From assembly GCA_045542415.1 (NCBI GenBank), contig JAZQKZ010000048.1:62001-126000 (forward strand): DNA of 64,000 nucleotides. Reading direction: 5' to 3'. This document shows positions 42,858 through 51,593 of the stretch, piece after piece (the stretch's first letter is position 1; each line of letters starts with the position of its first letter). The notes under the pieces were generated by a model, which was not told the DNA's origin, did no database searches, and worked only from the letters and a program-made list of their open reading frames with translations. The DNA comes from UMGS1958 sp045542415. GTDB taxonomy: Bacteria > Bacillota > Clostridia > UBA1381. The position numbers were made by a program, and so were the translations under genes.

Positions 42858-43649
42858 ATGAAAAACATCATTTCAATATTAATTACATTTATAACATCTC
42901 TTACTTTATGCTCATGCTCGTGCGATAAAATCACGCCCGAACAGCAGAGCAATGCCGATTTTTCACAAACTGCCGGAGTATGGCGCGAGGGCGGTGCAAA
43001 CGAAACTCCTGCATTGGTTATGGACGGTGCCGGTGCTGTCACCTCCCTTTATCCGGACGGCTCGAAAGAATTTGACGGATATCTCGGATATGACCCCGAA
43101 GAGGATTCATACGCCATATATACCGACGCTGACGAGTTCATAACCGATTTTTACTTTGACTCTGATATACAGCTCCATATCGGCGACGATACCGAATTTA
43201 TTTACATAAAGTCGGATGATGCTCTGACCTACCCGGTATTAAGCTACAAAGGAGCCGTTGTATTCACTCCCACAACCGAATCCCATCCCGACAAAAACGG
43301 CGAATATTATTATACCTATCTCGACGAAAGCAAAACACTTTCTTGCGTCAACACCTGCTTTGCTTCAACCATTGAGAGCAGCGAAATCATTGAGCAGTAT
43401 ATCGTCAGGTGCATTACAGAGCTGTGCGAGGGAGATATAAGCAATGTTGTTATTGAAGAAAATATAGAATATACAAACAAAATAGGCGAGCATGTATATA
43501 TCGTATCATGGTGCAGCAAGGATATTAATTGGTATTCTTTCTTCTTTAATACCGATACCCATACATATATGTATTCTCTCTCCTCCCCGTCAGGCAAAAA
43601 CATTCCGTACGAAAGCATATTCTCCGCCCTGTCCCCGGATGCTGAATAA
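42858..43649 (+). CDS. Predicted lipoprotein
   Basis: A 263-residue protein with a lipoprotein signal (MKNIISILITFITSLTLCSC; lipid Cys in TLCSC). The acidic mature part has beta-rich stretches (GVWREGGANETPALVMDG; YLGYDPEEDSYAIY) of no family I recognise. ATG 42858 has AAGGAGA in front; the frame extends to 42744 but crosses the promoter. An ECF transporter subunit follows 23 bases downstream, so a substrate-related role is conceivable, but this is only context. Confidence 0.7.
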   Translation: MKNIISILITFITSLTLCSCSCDKITPEQQSNADFSQTAGVWREGGANETPALVMDGAGAVTSLYPDGSKEFDGYLGYDPEEDSYAIYTDADEFITDFYFDSDIQLHIGDDTEFIYIKSDDALTYPVLSYKGAVVFTPTTESHPDKNGEYYYTYLDESKTLSCVNTCFASTIESSEIIEQYIVRCITELCEGDISNVVIEENIEYTNKIGEHVYIVSWCSKDINWYSFFFNTDTHTYMYSLSSPSGKNIPYESIFSALSPDAE

Positions 43650-43672
43650 AAAAATGCGGAGGATAAAAAAAC

Positions 43673-44215
43673 ATGGATAATAAACATTTAAAAAACACGG
43701 TTCATTCGGCAATGCTCCTGAGCCTCGGACTTATACTGCCGTTTATCACCGGACAAATTCAGCAGATAGGAAGTATGCTTTTACCCATGCATATACCCGT
43801 CATTCTGTGCGGACTTATCTGCGGCTGGCAATACGGACTTATAACAGGCTTTATTTTACCGCTCATGCGTTCCCTGCTTTTCGGTATGCCGATTATGTAC
43901 CCGAATGCAATCGCAATGGCGTTTGAGCTTGCCGCATACGGTTCGATTGTCGGATTCCTTTACTCACATTCAAAATGGCAGTGTATTAAATCACTTTATC
44001 GTTGTATGATTATTGCAATGCTTGCCGGACGTATTATTTGGGGAATCGTACAGGCATGCCTACTTCTTCCGGGAGAAAACAGCTTCACTCTTTATGCATT
44101 TATTGCAGGTGCGTTTATTAACGCCATTCCGGGTATTATACTTCAGCTTATAGTCATACCTGCCATTATGGTTGCATTAAACCGTGCAAAGCTCGTTCAT
44201 TTCAGAAAAAAGTAA
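43673..44215 (+). CDS. ECF transporter S component (substrate-binding)
   Basis: A 180-residue membrane protein with about six hydrophobic helices and the S-component patterns MLLPMHIPVILCGLICGWQYG (in part MLLPMHIPVI) and GLITGFILPLMRSLLFGMP, which closely resemble vitamin-type S components of the group II ECF transporters. It would share the EcfA-A'-T module encoded elsewhere. The vitamin cannot be named. ATG 43673 follows GCGGAGG. A large bidirectional hairpin ends the operon. Confidence 0.85.
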   Translation: MDNKHLKNTVHSAMLLSLGLILPFITGQIQQIGSMLLPMHIPVILCGLICGWQYGLITGFILPLMRSLLFGMPIMYPNAIAMAFELAAYGSIVGFLYSHSKWQCIKSLYRCMIIAMLAGRIIWGIVQACLLLPGENSFTLYAFIAGAFINAIPGIILQLIVIPAIMVALNRAKLVHFRKK

Positions 44216-44280
44216 ACAGTTCCTTAAAGCAAATATGCACCTCCGGTCGAACCGGAAGTGCATATAAATCGGAACTGTTT
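44215..44280. terminator. Large bidirectional terminator
   Basis: AACAGTTCC (44215-44223) pairs with GGAACTGTT (44271-44279) around an inner stem ATATGCAC-TCCGGT/ACCGGA-GTGCATAT; T-rich sequence follows on the plus side and A/T on the other. It separates two convergent genes. Confidence 0.8.
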
Positions 44281-44286
44281 ATTTTT

Positions 44287-45903
44287 TTACTTATTTTTTG
44301 TCATGCTCTTTATCACGAAGAGTGTAGCAATTGTAATTGCAACACCTATCGGTAAGAGTATGAATGCATTCTGTATAAATGCCGCAAGCAGATATGTTAC
44401 AAATGAAATAAGTGCAACAGTTATAGCATACGGAAGCTGTGTCGAAACGTGATTAATATGATTTGACTGGCTTCCTGCTGATGACATAATAGTTGTATCC
44501 GAAATCGGTGAGCAATGGTCGCCGCATACTGCACCTGCAAGACACGCCGATACGCCGATGATAAGAAGCTCACTTGTCGGGTCAAAAATCGCTGTTACAA
44601 TCGGAATAAGAATACCGAATGTTCCCCATGATGTACCTGTTGAGAATGCAAGCACACATGCAACAAGGAATATAATTGCCGGGAGGAAGTTTGCAAGACC
44701 TGCCGCAGCTGAATCCATAAGCATCTCAACAAACTCTGCTGCTCCCAAAAGACCTGTCATATTCTTCAATGCTGTAGCAAATGTAAGAATAAGAATTGCC
44801 GGAACCATTGCATTAAAGCCTTTTGGAATACATTCCATAGCTTCCTTGAATGTTACAACTCTTCTTGCCATGAGATAAATTATTGTGATAATTAACGCCA
44901 GAATCGCTCCCCAGGGAAGTCCTACTGTTGCATCTGTATCACCGAATGCTGTTATGAAATCTGAGCCTGAGAAGAAGCCGCCTACATATATAAGACCGAT
45001 AACCGATAATACAACAAGCATTATAACCGGTAAAACAAGGTCAACAACTCTGCCTCTGGGATTTGCCGCCTTATCATCAGCCGACTCCTCAAACTCTTCT
45101 CTTCCGCTTGTGAAGAGATCACCCTTTGTCAGTGCATTGAACTCATGAAGCTTCATCGGACCGTAGTCAAATTTCATAAGTGTAATTGCTATGATAAATA
45201 CTAACATCAAGAGCGAATAGAAGTTATACGGAATTGCACGCACAAAAAGCTCAATTCCCGAGAAACCTGTGCCCTCTGTAAACTCAGACACTGCCGCTGC
45301 CCATGATGAAACCGGAGCAATCATACAGATAGGAGCTGCTGTTGCGTCAATAAGGAACGCAAGTTTTGCTCTTGAAATCTTATGTCTGTCTGTTACCGGA
45401 CGCATAACGCTTCCTACCGTAAGGCAGTTGAAATAGTCATCAATAAAGATTAATACACCCAACACGAATGTAGCCATTGCTGCACCCACACGCGACTTGA
45501 TATGTACCTCTGCCCAGCGTCCGAACGCTGCAGAACCGCCTGCCTTGTTGATAAGTGCAACAATAGCACCGAGAATCACGAGGAATATGAAAATTCCTGC
45601 TGTTCCGGATACCGCTGAAATAATGCCGTCGTTAAGCACATAGTCAAGCGCTCCTACCGGATGCCAGTTTGCTGCAAATAAGCCGCCAAGAACAATACCG
45701 ATGAATAACGAGGAGTAAACCTCTTTTGTTATCAGGGCAAGTGCAATCGCCACAAGCGGCGGAACAAGTGCCCAGAATGTCGCAAAGTAATTGCTTACTG
45801 CTTCAGTGTCACCCTCTGTCGCAAAGGCAACAACCGAAGTTGTGCATAAAGCGAGCATAGCGACAAAGAATGAAAAGATATTCTTTTTGTTTAAAAGCTT
45901 CAT
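44287..45903 (-). CDS. NhaC-family Na+/H+ antiporter-like protein
   Basis: A 538-residue polytopic membrane protein (about 11-12 helices) of the NhaC family. Recognisable segments are GVLIFIDDYFNCLTVGSVMRP with the conserved Asp pair, DATAAPICMIAPVSSW, and near the C-terminus FSTGTSWGTFGILIP and GAVCGDHCSPISDTT. Members exchange Na+ for H+ or move organic acids and amino acids, so the substrate is uncertain. Start ATG 45903 after AGGAGG. The N-terminal hydrophobic segment may act as an uncleaved signal. Confidence 0.9.
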   Translation of the reverse strand: MKLLNKKNIFSFFVAMLALCTTSVVAFATEGDTEAVSNYFATFWALVPPLVAIALALITKEVYSSLFIGIVLGGLFAANWHPVGALDYVLNDGIISAVSGTAGIFIFLVILGAIVALINKAGGSAAFGRWAEVHIKSRVGAAMATFVLGVLIFIDDYFNCLTVGSVMRPVTDRHKISRAKLAFLIDATAAPICMIAPVSSWAAAVSEFTEGTGFSGIELFVRAIPYNFYSLLMLVFIIAITLMKFDYGPMKLHEFNALTKGDLFTSGREEFEESADDKAANPRGRVVDLVLPVIMLVVLSVIGLIYVGGFFSGSDFITAFGDTDATVGLPWGAILALIITIIYLMARRVVTFKEAMECIPKGFNAMVPAILILTFATALKNMTGLLGAAEFVEMLMDSAAAGLANFLPAIIFLVACVLAFSTGTSWGTFGILIPIVTAIFDPTSELLIIGVSACLAGAVCGDHCSPISDTTIMSSAGSQSNHINHVSTQLPYAITVALISFVTYLLAAFIQNAFILLPIGVAITIATLFVIKSMTKNK

Positions 45904-46004
45904 TTTAAACCTCCTGTGTTTTTCTTATGTGAATCCGTTCACAAATTGTTAATATTATGTTAACACAGCAAAAACAGATTGTCAAGACATTTTCCGACAA
46001 TGTT

Positions 46005-46934
46005 TTATGATTGTAAAGAAGCTGAAACCTTATTCTTTTCAGGCAACTGAACAAGAATTATCGCTGCAAACATCAATATACAGCCTATAATTTCACGCGA
46101 AGTAAGCGCACCGCCCGTAAGCTCCCAGCCAAGTGCCACAAGCACTACAGTTGACAGGGTTGCAAACACCGATTCAAGACTCATTAAAATTGATGCGGAG
46201 GTCGGGTCGGTATATTTCTGTCCCACAATTTGCAGTGTATATGCAACACCGCAGGACATTATCCCCGAATACGCAATCGACGAAGCACAATTTATAATCG
46301 GTTTAAGCTCAGGCTCTTCAAAGATAAACATACATATAAGATTGAGTATTCCGCACACAAAAAACTGCATACAGGCAAGCTTTACACCATCAACTCTCGG
46401 TGAATAGTAATCAATTGCAAGGATATGCCCCGTAAACAGTACAGCACAGATAAGCGTCAACACATCTCCCTTGTTTATATCCAAAGAAGAGTCTATACAC
46501 ATCATATACAGTCCGCATACTGCAATCAGTACCGAAATCAATATTACAGGACGCGGCTTCTTACCCATAAACAATCCCACTATCGGCACGATAATCATAT
46601 ACAGTGCCGTAATAAATCCGGATTTTCCCGGACTTGTATAGACCATTCCCGCAGTCTGAAGCGTGCTTGCCAGACACAGAAAAATACCGCATATAATTCC
46701 GCCGCAAATAAGCGTTTTATCGACCTTTTGTACCGCAAGCCCTTTACGTTTTTTACCCATATCCAATATTGCAATTACAGGCAAAAGGACTATTCCGCCA
46801 AGAACAGAGCGTATTCCGTTAAATGCAAGAGGAGTTATTTCCTCAACTCCCTTGCTCTGTGCTATAAATGATGTACCCCATATGAATGCCGTTAACAGCA
46901 GTATCAGATTTCCCTTTAGTTTTTGATTTTTCAT
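46005..46934 (-). CDS. EamA/DMT-family transporter
   Basis: A 309-residue integral membrane protein with ten predicted helices and two EamA repeats (LLLTAFIWGTSFIAQSKGVE in the first; ASILMSLESVFATL in the second). The family exports metabolites or amino acids. ATG 46934 follows a GGAG site and a promoter (46964-46992). Substrate unknown. Confidence 0.9.
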   Translation of the reverse strand: MKNQKLKGNLILLLTAFIWGTSFIAQSKGVEEITPLAFNGIRSVLGGIVLLPVIAILDMGKKRKGLAVQKVDKTLICGGIICGIFLCLASTLQTAGMVYTSPGKSGFITALYMIIVPIVGLFMGKKPRPVILISVLIAVCGLYMMCIDSSLDINKGDVLTLICAVLFTGHILAIDYYSPRVDGVKLACMQFFVCGILNLICMFIFEEPELKPIINCASSIAYSGIMSCGVAYTLQIVGQKYTDPTSASILMSLESVFATLSTVVLVALGWELTGGALTSREIIGCILMFAAIILVQLPEKNKVSASLQS

Positions 46935-46963
46935 TATCTTTTCTCCATTAAATTAATGTAGTT

Positions 46964-46992
46964 ATTATATCTGCTTTTAATATTAAAGTCAA
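46964..46992 (-). promoter_or_regulatory. Promoter of the EamA gene
   Basis: Minus-strand TTGACT (46992-46987) and TATAAT (46969-46964), spacer 17. Confidence 0.8.
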
Positions 46993-47014
46993 GGAAATTT
47001 ATTGAAATGAATGA

Positions 47015-47036
47015 ATAAATTATGGTTTATATTATT
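47015..47036. repeat. Dispersed 22-bp intergenic repeat, copy 2
   Basis: Identical to 30926-30947. Here AAATTATGGTTTA is also matched by an inverted TAACCATAATTT at about 47047-47058, so this copy can fold. Confidence 0.65.
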
Positions 47037-47066
47037 GTTAGCACTTAACCATAATTTACATTACAC

Positions 47067-47097
47067 AAAAAACGGGGATGTTCATAACAACATCCCC
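47067..47097 (-). terminator. Terminator of the RpiB-like gene
   Basis: Minus-strand GGGGATGTT-N6-AACATCCCC followed by G and T6. Confidence 0.88.
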
Positions 47098-47111
47098 AAA
47101 CAACTTTTTAA

Positions 47112-47750
47112 TTAGTCAACAATAGTCTTTACATACTCAGCAATCTTGTCGCACTTGCAGTTAGCAAAGAATAAATCCTTGAACTGCTTACCTGCAACAG
47201 CACCCTTAACAAGCTCCTGATCAAGATTCGGAAGAATGTCTAAGAGGTCTCTGTGAGTAACCTTCTTAACCTCGTTTAAGATTCTTGCATTTCTCTGCTC
47301 CGGAACAGCTCTCTCTTTCGGATAACCGCCGCCCCACTCTTCAACGAATAACTTTTCAAATACATACTGGAGGTTCAACTCAGCACCCCAGCCCCAGCCC
47401 TTTGCGAAAGGCATAGCAATACAGTTACCGTTATTAACCTGTGTGAACTGATACGCATCTGTCGGATCAACAACGTGTCCGCAAAGTACGCCCGGGAATG
47501 CATTACAAGCAAGACATGCACCCTCGCCTGTACCGCAGCCTGTGATTACTAAATCAGCTGCACCTGAATTTAAAAGTATAGCTGAAAGAATACCAATCTG
47601 AACATATGTAAGCTGTTCAGCATCCTCTGCACTGTACATACCGTAGTTAAACACCTCGTGACCTAACGGCTCAACAACCTTCTTTAAAGTATCAACAATA
47701 ATGCTGTTCTTTGCAGCCTGGCTGTTTTCATTGATTAAAGCAATTTTCAT
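47112..47750 (-). CDS. RpiB/LacA/LacB-family sugar isomerase
   Basis: A 212-residue isomerase of the ribose-5-phosphate isomerase B / galactose-6-phosphate isomerase superfamily. The active-site motif is TGCGTGEGACLACNAFPG; the family's substrate-facing DPTDAYQFTQVNNGN follows. It is longer than typical RpiB (~150) by a ~60-residue C-terminal extension. In streptococci a member of this family (DhuI) isomerises the unsaturated-uronate product in hyaluronan breakdown; an equivalent uronate role would fit this pectin-rich locus, but a pentose role is equally possible. Start ATG 47750 after AAAGAGGG; promoter 47789-47817. Confidence 0.85.
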   Translation of the reverse strand: MKIALINENSQAAKNSIIVDTLKKVVEPLGHEVFNYGMYSAEDAEQLTYVQIGILSAILLNSGAADLVITGCGTGEGACLACNAFPGVLCGHVVDPTDAYQFTQVNNGNCIAMPFAKGWGWGAELNLQYVFEKLFVEEWGGGYPKERAVPEQRNARILNEVKKVTHRDLLDILPNLDQELVKGAVAGKQFKDLFFANCKCDKIAEYVKTIVD

Positions 47751-47788
47751 TGGAATTACCCTCTTTCATAATTTATAGTTATACACTT

Positions 47789-47817
47789 ATTATATCATAC
47801 TCTGCTCTGTTTTTCAA
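47789..47817 (-). promoter_or_regulatory. Promoter of the RpiB-like gene
   Basis: Minus-strand TTGAAA (47817-47812) and TATAAT (47794-47789), spacer 17. Confidence 0.75.
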
Positions 47818-47860
47818 GTTTAATATTGATATTTTTATAAATTTATTTTCTCTAAAAAAC

Positions 47861-47889
47861 TTGACACAAAAAGGGTTTGAGAGTATGAT
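47861..47889 (+). promoter_or_regulatory. Promoter of the DUF4097/DUF1700 operon
   Basis: TTGACA (47861-47866) and TATGAT (47884-47889), spacer 17, 42 bases before ATG 47932. Confidence 0.75.
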
Positions 47890-47931
47890 ATATATAGGGA
47901 TTTTATAATTATTGAAGAAAGGCAAAAATCT

Positions 47932-48738
47932 ATGGAAAGCAACGGTTTCAGAAAGCTCCTGTTAATATTGGTGCTTCTTATCATTATACCTGTCATGGAC
48001 GCACTATACGGCATGATGACGGCACTTGTCTGCGGTATTATTGTTATTGCGGCAATCATAATTATATTTCTTTACTTTGCTACAAAAAGCGAGACTAAAG
48101 CAGTGAGTCAGGGAATATCCAAGGATATTAACAGCATAAATATAGAAGCGAACGGACGAAGCTATATAATCTCGGAGGGTGATTATTTTAATACGGATGA
48201 TTACAATATCCCCGGCATTATGAGCTATATCGAAAACGGTACATGGTTTATAGCGGATAACCCTGAGAAAACCCCATTAAGCTCTGTCGCTGAAATAACA
48301 ATTCCGCACGGCTTTAAGCTTAATACACTTACCGTAAAGGTCGTATCGGGAAATATACTTATTAAATCCGCAGCAGCCGAAAAGACTCTTATAAGCGTTA
48401 TAGACGGTGTCGGACAGTTCAAATATGTTGAAACCTCATCACTGACAGCATCAGTCGGAAAGGGCGGGCTTTTGATAAATACCGCTTTAAACGGTTCTGC
48501 ACAGCTTGAATGCGGCAGTGGAAAGCTTGATATAGCACTTGACGCATCCGAAAAGGACTTTAACCTTGACGCAGTTACAGGCAGCGGAACTATTTGTATA
48601 AACAACGAAACGGTATTCAATTCGCAAAACCGTACCGGTAAGACAGATAATGCATCGTTAAATACCATAAAGGCACGCTGCGGACTCGGACAGCTTAATA
48701 TTAATTTCACGGAGGTTTCCGATGATGAGCAAAACTGA
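47932..48738 (+). CDS. DUF4097-like membrane-anchored protein
   Basis: A 268-residue protein with two N-terminal membrane helices (LLLILVLLIIIPVMDAL; ALVCGIIVIAAIIIIFLYF) and a beta-solenoid-like domain (ITIPHGFKLNTLTVKVVSGN, SGKLDIALDASEKDF) typical of DUF4097 adhesin-like proteins. The next gene (DUF1700) overlaps by 17 bases. Such pairs are widespread in Firmicutes, usually behind a PadR regulator, which is missing here. The biological role is unknown; envelope stress has been suggested for related loci. Confidence 0.75.
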   Translation: MESNGFRKLLLILVLLIIIPVMDALYGMMTALVCGIIVIAAIIIIFLYFATKSETKAVSQGISKDINSINIEANGRSYIISEGDYFNTDDYNIPGIMSYIENGTWFIADNPEKTPLSSVAEITIPHGFKLNTLTVKVVSGNILIKSAAAEKTLISVIDGVGQFKYVETSSLTASVGKGGLLINTALNGSAQLECGSGKLDIALDASEKDFNLDAVTGSGTICINNETVFNSQNRTGKTDNASLNTIKARCGLGQLNINFTEVSDDEQN

Positions 48739-49261
48739 ATTTTTGGCAGTAATTCAACGTGAAACAGGATTTTTGCCCGGTCATAAGCGTCGGCAGGTGG
48801 TGTCGCATTTCAATACACTTCTTGCCAATACGGATAACATAACGGATGACCCCGAAAAGGTACTCAGGGATTATCTTAACGCAACGAAAACAACATCAAA
48901 AATCCCAAAGCCGCTGCTCCTTGCGGCTGTGATTATTCTTTCACCAATACTGATCAGCATAGCGGCAGCTGTACTGATACTGACTGCGGCTTTACTGATT
49001 ATAGCCCTCAGTATGCTTATTATTTTACCGGCTATAGGTATATCGCTGTGGTTCGACGGAATTAATATTATTTTTAAATCAATTCCGCTTCAGGTGATAC
49101 TCGCAGACAAGCTCTGGCAGATAGGCTTCGGACTTATGCACTTTGCGGCAGGTATTTGCATACTTGCACTCGTATTCCTGATTTATTCGAAGCTTATCCC
49201 CTGGATTCTCGGTAAGGCAGCCGCACTTCATAAGCGTATTACGGAAAGGAGAGCAGCATGA
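48722..49261 (+). CDS. DUF1700 membrane protein
   Basis: A 179-residue protein with a soluble N-terminal helical part (MSKTEFLAVIQRETGFLPGH) of DUF1700 type and four hydrophobic segments (for example ILISIAAAVLILTAALLII). Overlap with both neighbours (17 bases upstream, 4 bases ATGA downstream) shows translational coupling. Function unknown. The ATG at 48725, immediately after the first, is also possible. Confidence 0.75.
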   Translation: MMSKTEFLAVIQRETGFLPGHKRRQVVSHFNTLLANTDNITDDPEKVLRDYLNATKTTSKIPKPLLLAAVIILSPILISIAAAVLILTAALLIIALSMLIILPAIGISLWFDGINIIFKSIPLQVILADKLWQIGFGLMHFAAGICILALVFLIYSKLIPWILGKAAALHKRITERRAA

Positions 49262-49623
49262 GAAAAGCATTTTTAAAACCGGTTTTCATCTTTGCAGGCA
49301 TAGTATTTTTATGCGGCCTGCTGACCGGACTCACAGGCTCACTCATGGGCGGAAATCCGTTCCGTGCTTCAGCCAACATCAAGCGAATTACAGATGATGA
49401 GAGTATAATCGATTTTGATTACAACATAACAACAGAAGCCACTCCCGTCCCACGCAATAATGATTATTACGGCGACGGATTTTACAGCAGTCCGGATATT
49501 TTCAGCGATCCGGATATATACGAATTTTTTGAAGAGTTTGGTATGGATGGGTTTGATGAGTTCTTCTCACCCTATGGCGGCAGCTATGACACCTATCCGT
49601 CGGCCCCCGGGGTAATATATTAA
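49258..49623 (+). CDS. Small membrane-anchored acidic protein
   Basis: A 121-residue protein with one N-terminal membrane helix (FIFAGIVFLCGLLTGLTGSL) and a very acidic, aromatic, Gly-rich C-terminal tail (SPDIFSDPDIYEFFEEFG) that looks disordered. It starts in an ATGA overlap with the DUF1700 gene, so it belongs to the same operon. No family recognised. Confidence 0.7.
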   Translation: MRKAFLKPVFIFAGIVFLCGLLTGLTGSLMGGNPFRASANIKRITDDESIIDFDYNITTEATPVPRNNDYYGDGFYSSPDIFSDPDIYEFFEEFGMDGFDEFFSPYGGSYDTYPSAPGVIY

Positions 49624-49637
49624 ATGGAGGAAAACAC

Positions 49638-51593
49638 ATGGACTACTCAGTAGAATATTTAAAGCTTCTTGCAGAACAATATCCCTCAATACCTGCTGCA
49701 TGCTCAGAAATTATTGCTTTACAGTCGCGGCAGAAGCTCCCGAAGCTTACCGAGCATTTTATGAGTGATATTCACGGTGAATATGAGCCGTTTTTGCATA
49801 TCCTCAAGAATGCGTCGGGCGTTATCAAGGATAAAATCACTTCTATTTACGGACGTACCCTGTCGGAGCATACACGTCAGATGCTCTCAACGCTTATTTA
49901 CTATCCGGAGCAGAAGCTTGATTTGGTAAAAAAGGAAACGGAAAATATCGAGGACTGGTATAAAATCACGCTTTACCGCCTTATTGATATCTGCCGTCTT
50001 GTATCGTCAAAATATACACGCGCGGCAGTCCGCGAGCTTTTACCGAGCCGTTTTGGTGACATTATAGACGAGCTTATCCATGCCGACACCGATTTCGGTT
50101 CAGATAAAAGCGGCTACTATAACACCTGTGTGGAGACCATTGTTGAGCTTGGTCAGTCGGATGCATTTATCGTTGAGATTTCAAACCTCATCCAGACACT
50201 TGCAATCGGCAGACTCCATATCATAGGCGATATTTTTGACAGAGGTCCCAGAGCCGATATCATTTTAGACAGACTTGAAAACTATCACAGCGTAGATATC
50301 CAATGGGGAAACCATGACATACAGTGGATGGGTGCCGCCGCAGGCTCGCTGGCATGTATAGCCACTGTTCTTGCAATCTCCACCAAGTTCTCGAACTTTG
50401 ACTGTATAGAGGACGGCTACGGAATAAACATGCGTCCTTTAACAGTCTTTGCAATGGAAACATATGCAAACGACCCCTGCAAATGCTTTGTACCGCGAAA
50501 TCCGAACATGGTAAAGCTCTCACGCCACGACAGCGATTTGTGGGCTAAAATGCACAAGGCCATTTCAATCATACAGTTCAAGCTTGAGGGACAGCTTATC
50601 AAGCGTCATCCCGAATTCCTGATGGATAGCCATCTGATGCTTGACAAGATTGACCATATAAGGGGAACAATCACCATTGAGGGCAATACATATAAATTAA
50701 AGGACAACAACTTCCCCACCATCAATCCGGAACGGCCGTTTGAACTGACTCCGGCAGAGGAAGAGCTTATGCAGGCATTGAGGACATCGTTCCTGCATTC
50801 GGAAAAGCTTCAGCGTCATGTACGCTTCCTCTATAATAATGGTGCTATTTATCTGAGTCATAACAACAATCTTCTCTATCACGGCTGTGTTCCCATGAAC
50901 GAGGACGGTTCATTCCGTGAGGTTATTTTAGGCGGCGAAGCTGTCAGCGGCAAAGCACTTATGGATAAGGCGGAAACAATCGCACGCGACGGATACTTCG
51001 CAAAGCCGGGTACACCCGAAAAGGAATACGGCGAGGACTTTTTATGGTTCTTATGGTGCGGAAGCTACTCCCCAATTTACGGTAAGAATAAAATGACTAC
51101 ATTTGAACGTTATTTTATTGATGACGAAAGAATCTGGACAGAGCTCAAGGACCCATACTACAGGCTGATTGAAAAGCCGTCTGTCTGCAATAAGATATTG
51201 CTTGAGTTCGGCATCAATCCGAATAACTTCGCACATATAATCAACGGACACGTTCCGGTAAAAATCAAGAAAGGCGAAAGTCCTGTCAAGGCTAACGGAA
51301 AGCTGCTTGTAATTGACGGCGGCTTATCCCGTGCATATCAGCCGCAGACGGGTATAGCCGGTTATACTCTGCTGTTCAATTCGCATGGTCTGTTATTAAG
51401 TGCGCATGATGCATTTGAATCGGTAGAGTTTGCCGTAAAGCGTGACGAGGATATGTACTCTACTCTTGATGTAGTAGAGCTTGCTCCCAAGCGACTGCTG
51501 GTAGAGCATACCGATTCCGGCAAAGCAATAGCAAAACGAATTGACGCATTGAAAGCGTTAGTAAACGCCTATAGAAAGGGACTTATAAAATAA
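49638..51593 (+). CDS. fbp: Class III fructose-1,6-bisphosphatase
   Basis: Hydrolyses fructose 1,6-bisphosphate in gluconeogenesis. The 651-residue protein matches the Firmicute FBPase class III in length and motifs: HFMSDIHGEYEPFLHI, HIIGDIFDRGPRAD and WGNHDIQWMGA are the metallophosphatase metal-site blocks. ATG 49638 follows ATGGAGG. Its stop overlaps the start of the next gene (TAATG). It lets cells build hexose phosphates when growing on pectin-derived products. Confidence 0.95.
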   Translation: MDYSVEYLKLLAEQYPSIPAACSEIIALQSRQKLPKLTEHFMSDIHGEYEPFLHILKNASGVIKDKITSIYGRTLSEHTRQMLSTLIYYPEQKLDLVKKETENIEDWYKITLYRLIDICRLVSSKYTRAAVRELLPSRFGDIIDELIHADTDFGSDKSGYYNTCVETIVELGQSDAFIVEISNLIQTLAIGRLHIIGDIFDRGPRADIILDRLENYHSVDIQWGNHDIQWMGAAAGSLACIATVLAISTKFSNFDCIEDGYGINMRPLTVFAMETYANDPCKCFVPRNPNMVKLSRHDSDLWAKMHKAISIIQFKLEGQLIKRHPEFLMDSHLMLDKIDHIRGTITIEGNTYKLKDNNFPTINPERPFELTPAEEELMQALRTSFLHSEKLQRHVRFLYNNGAIYLSHNNNLLYHGCVPMNEDGSFREVILGGEAVSGKALMDKAETIARDGYFAKPGTPEKEYGEDFLWFLWCGSYSPIYGKNKMTTFERYFIDDERIWTELKDPYYRLIEKPSVCNKILLEFGINPNNFAHIINGHVPVKIKKGESPVKANGKLLVIDGGLSRAYQPQTGIAGYTLLFNSHGLLLSAHDAFESVEFAVKRDEDMYSTLDVVELAPKRLLVEHTDSGKAIAKRIDALKALVNAYRKGLIK

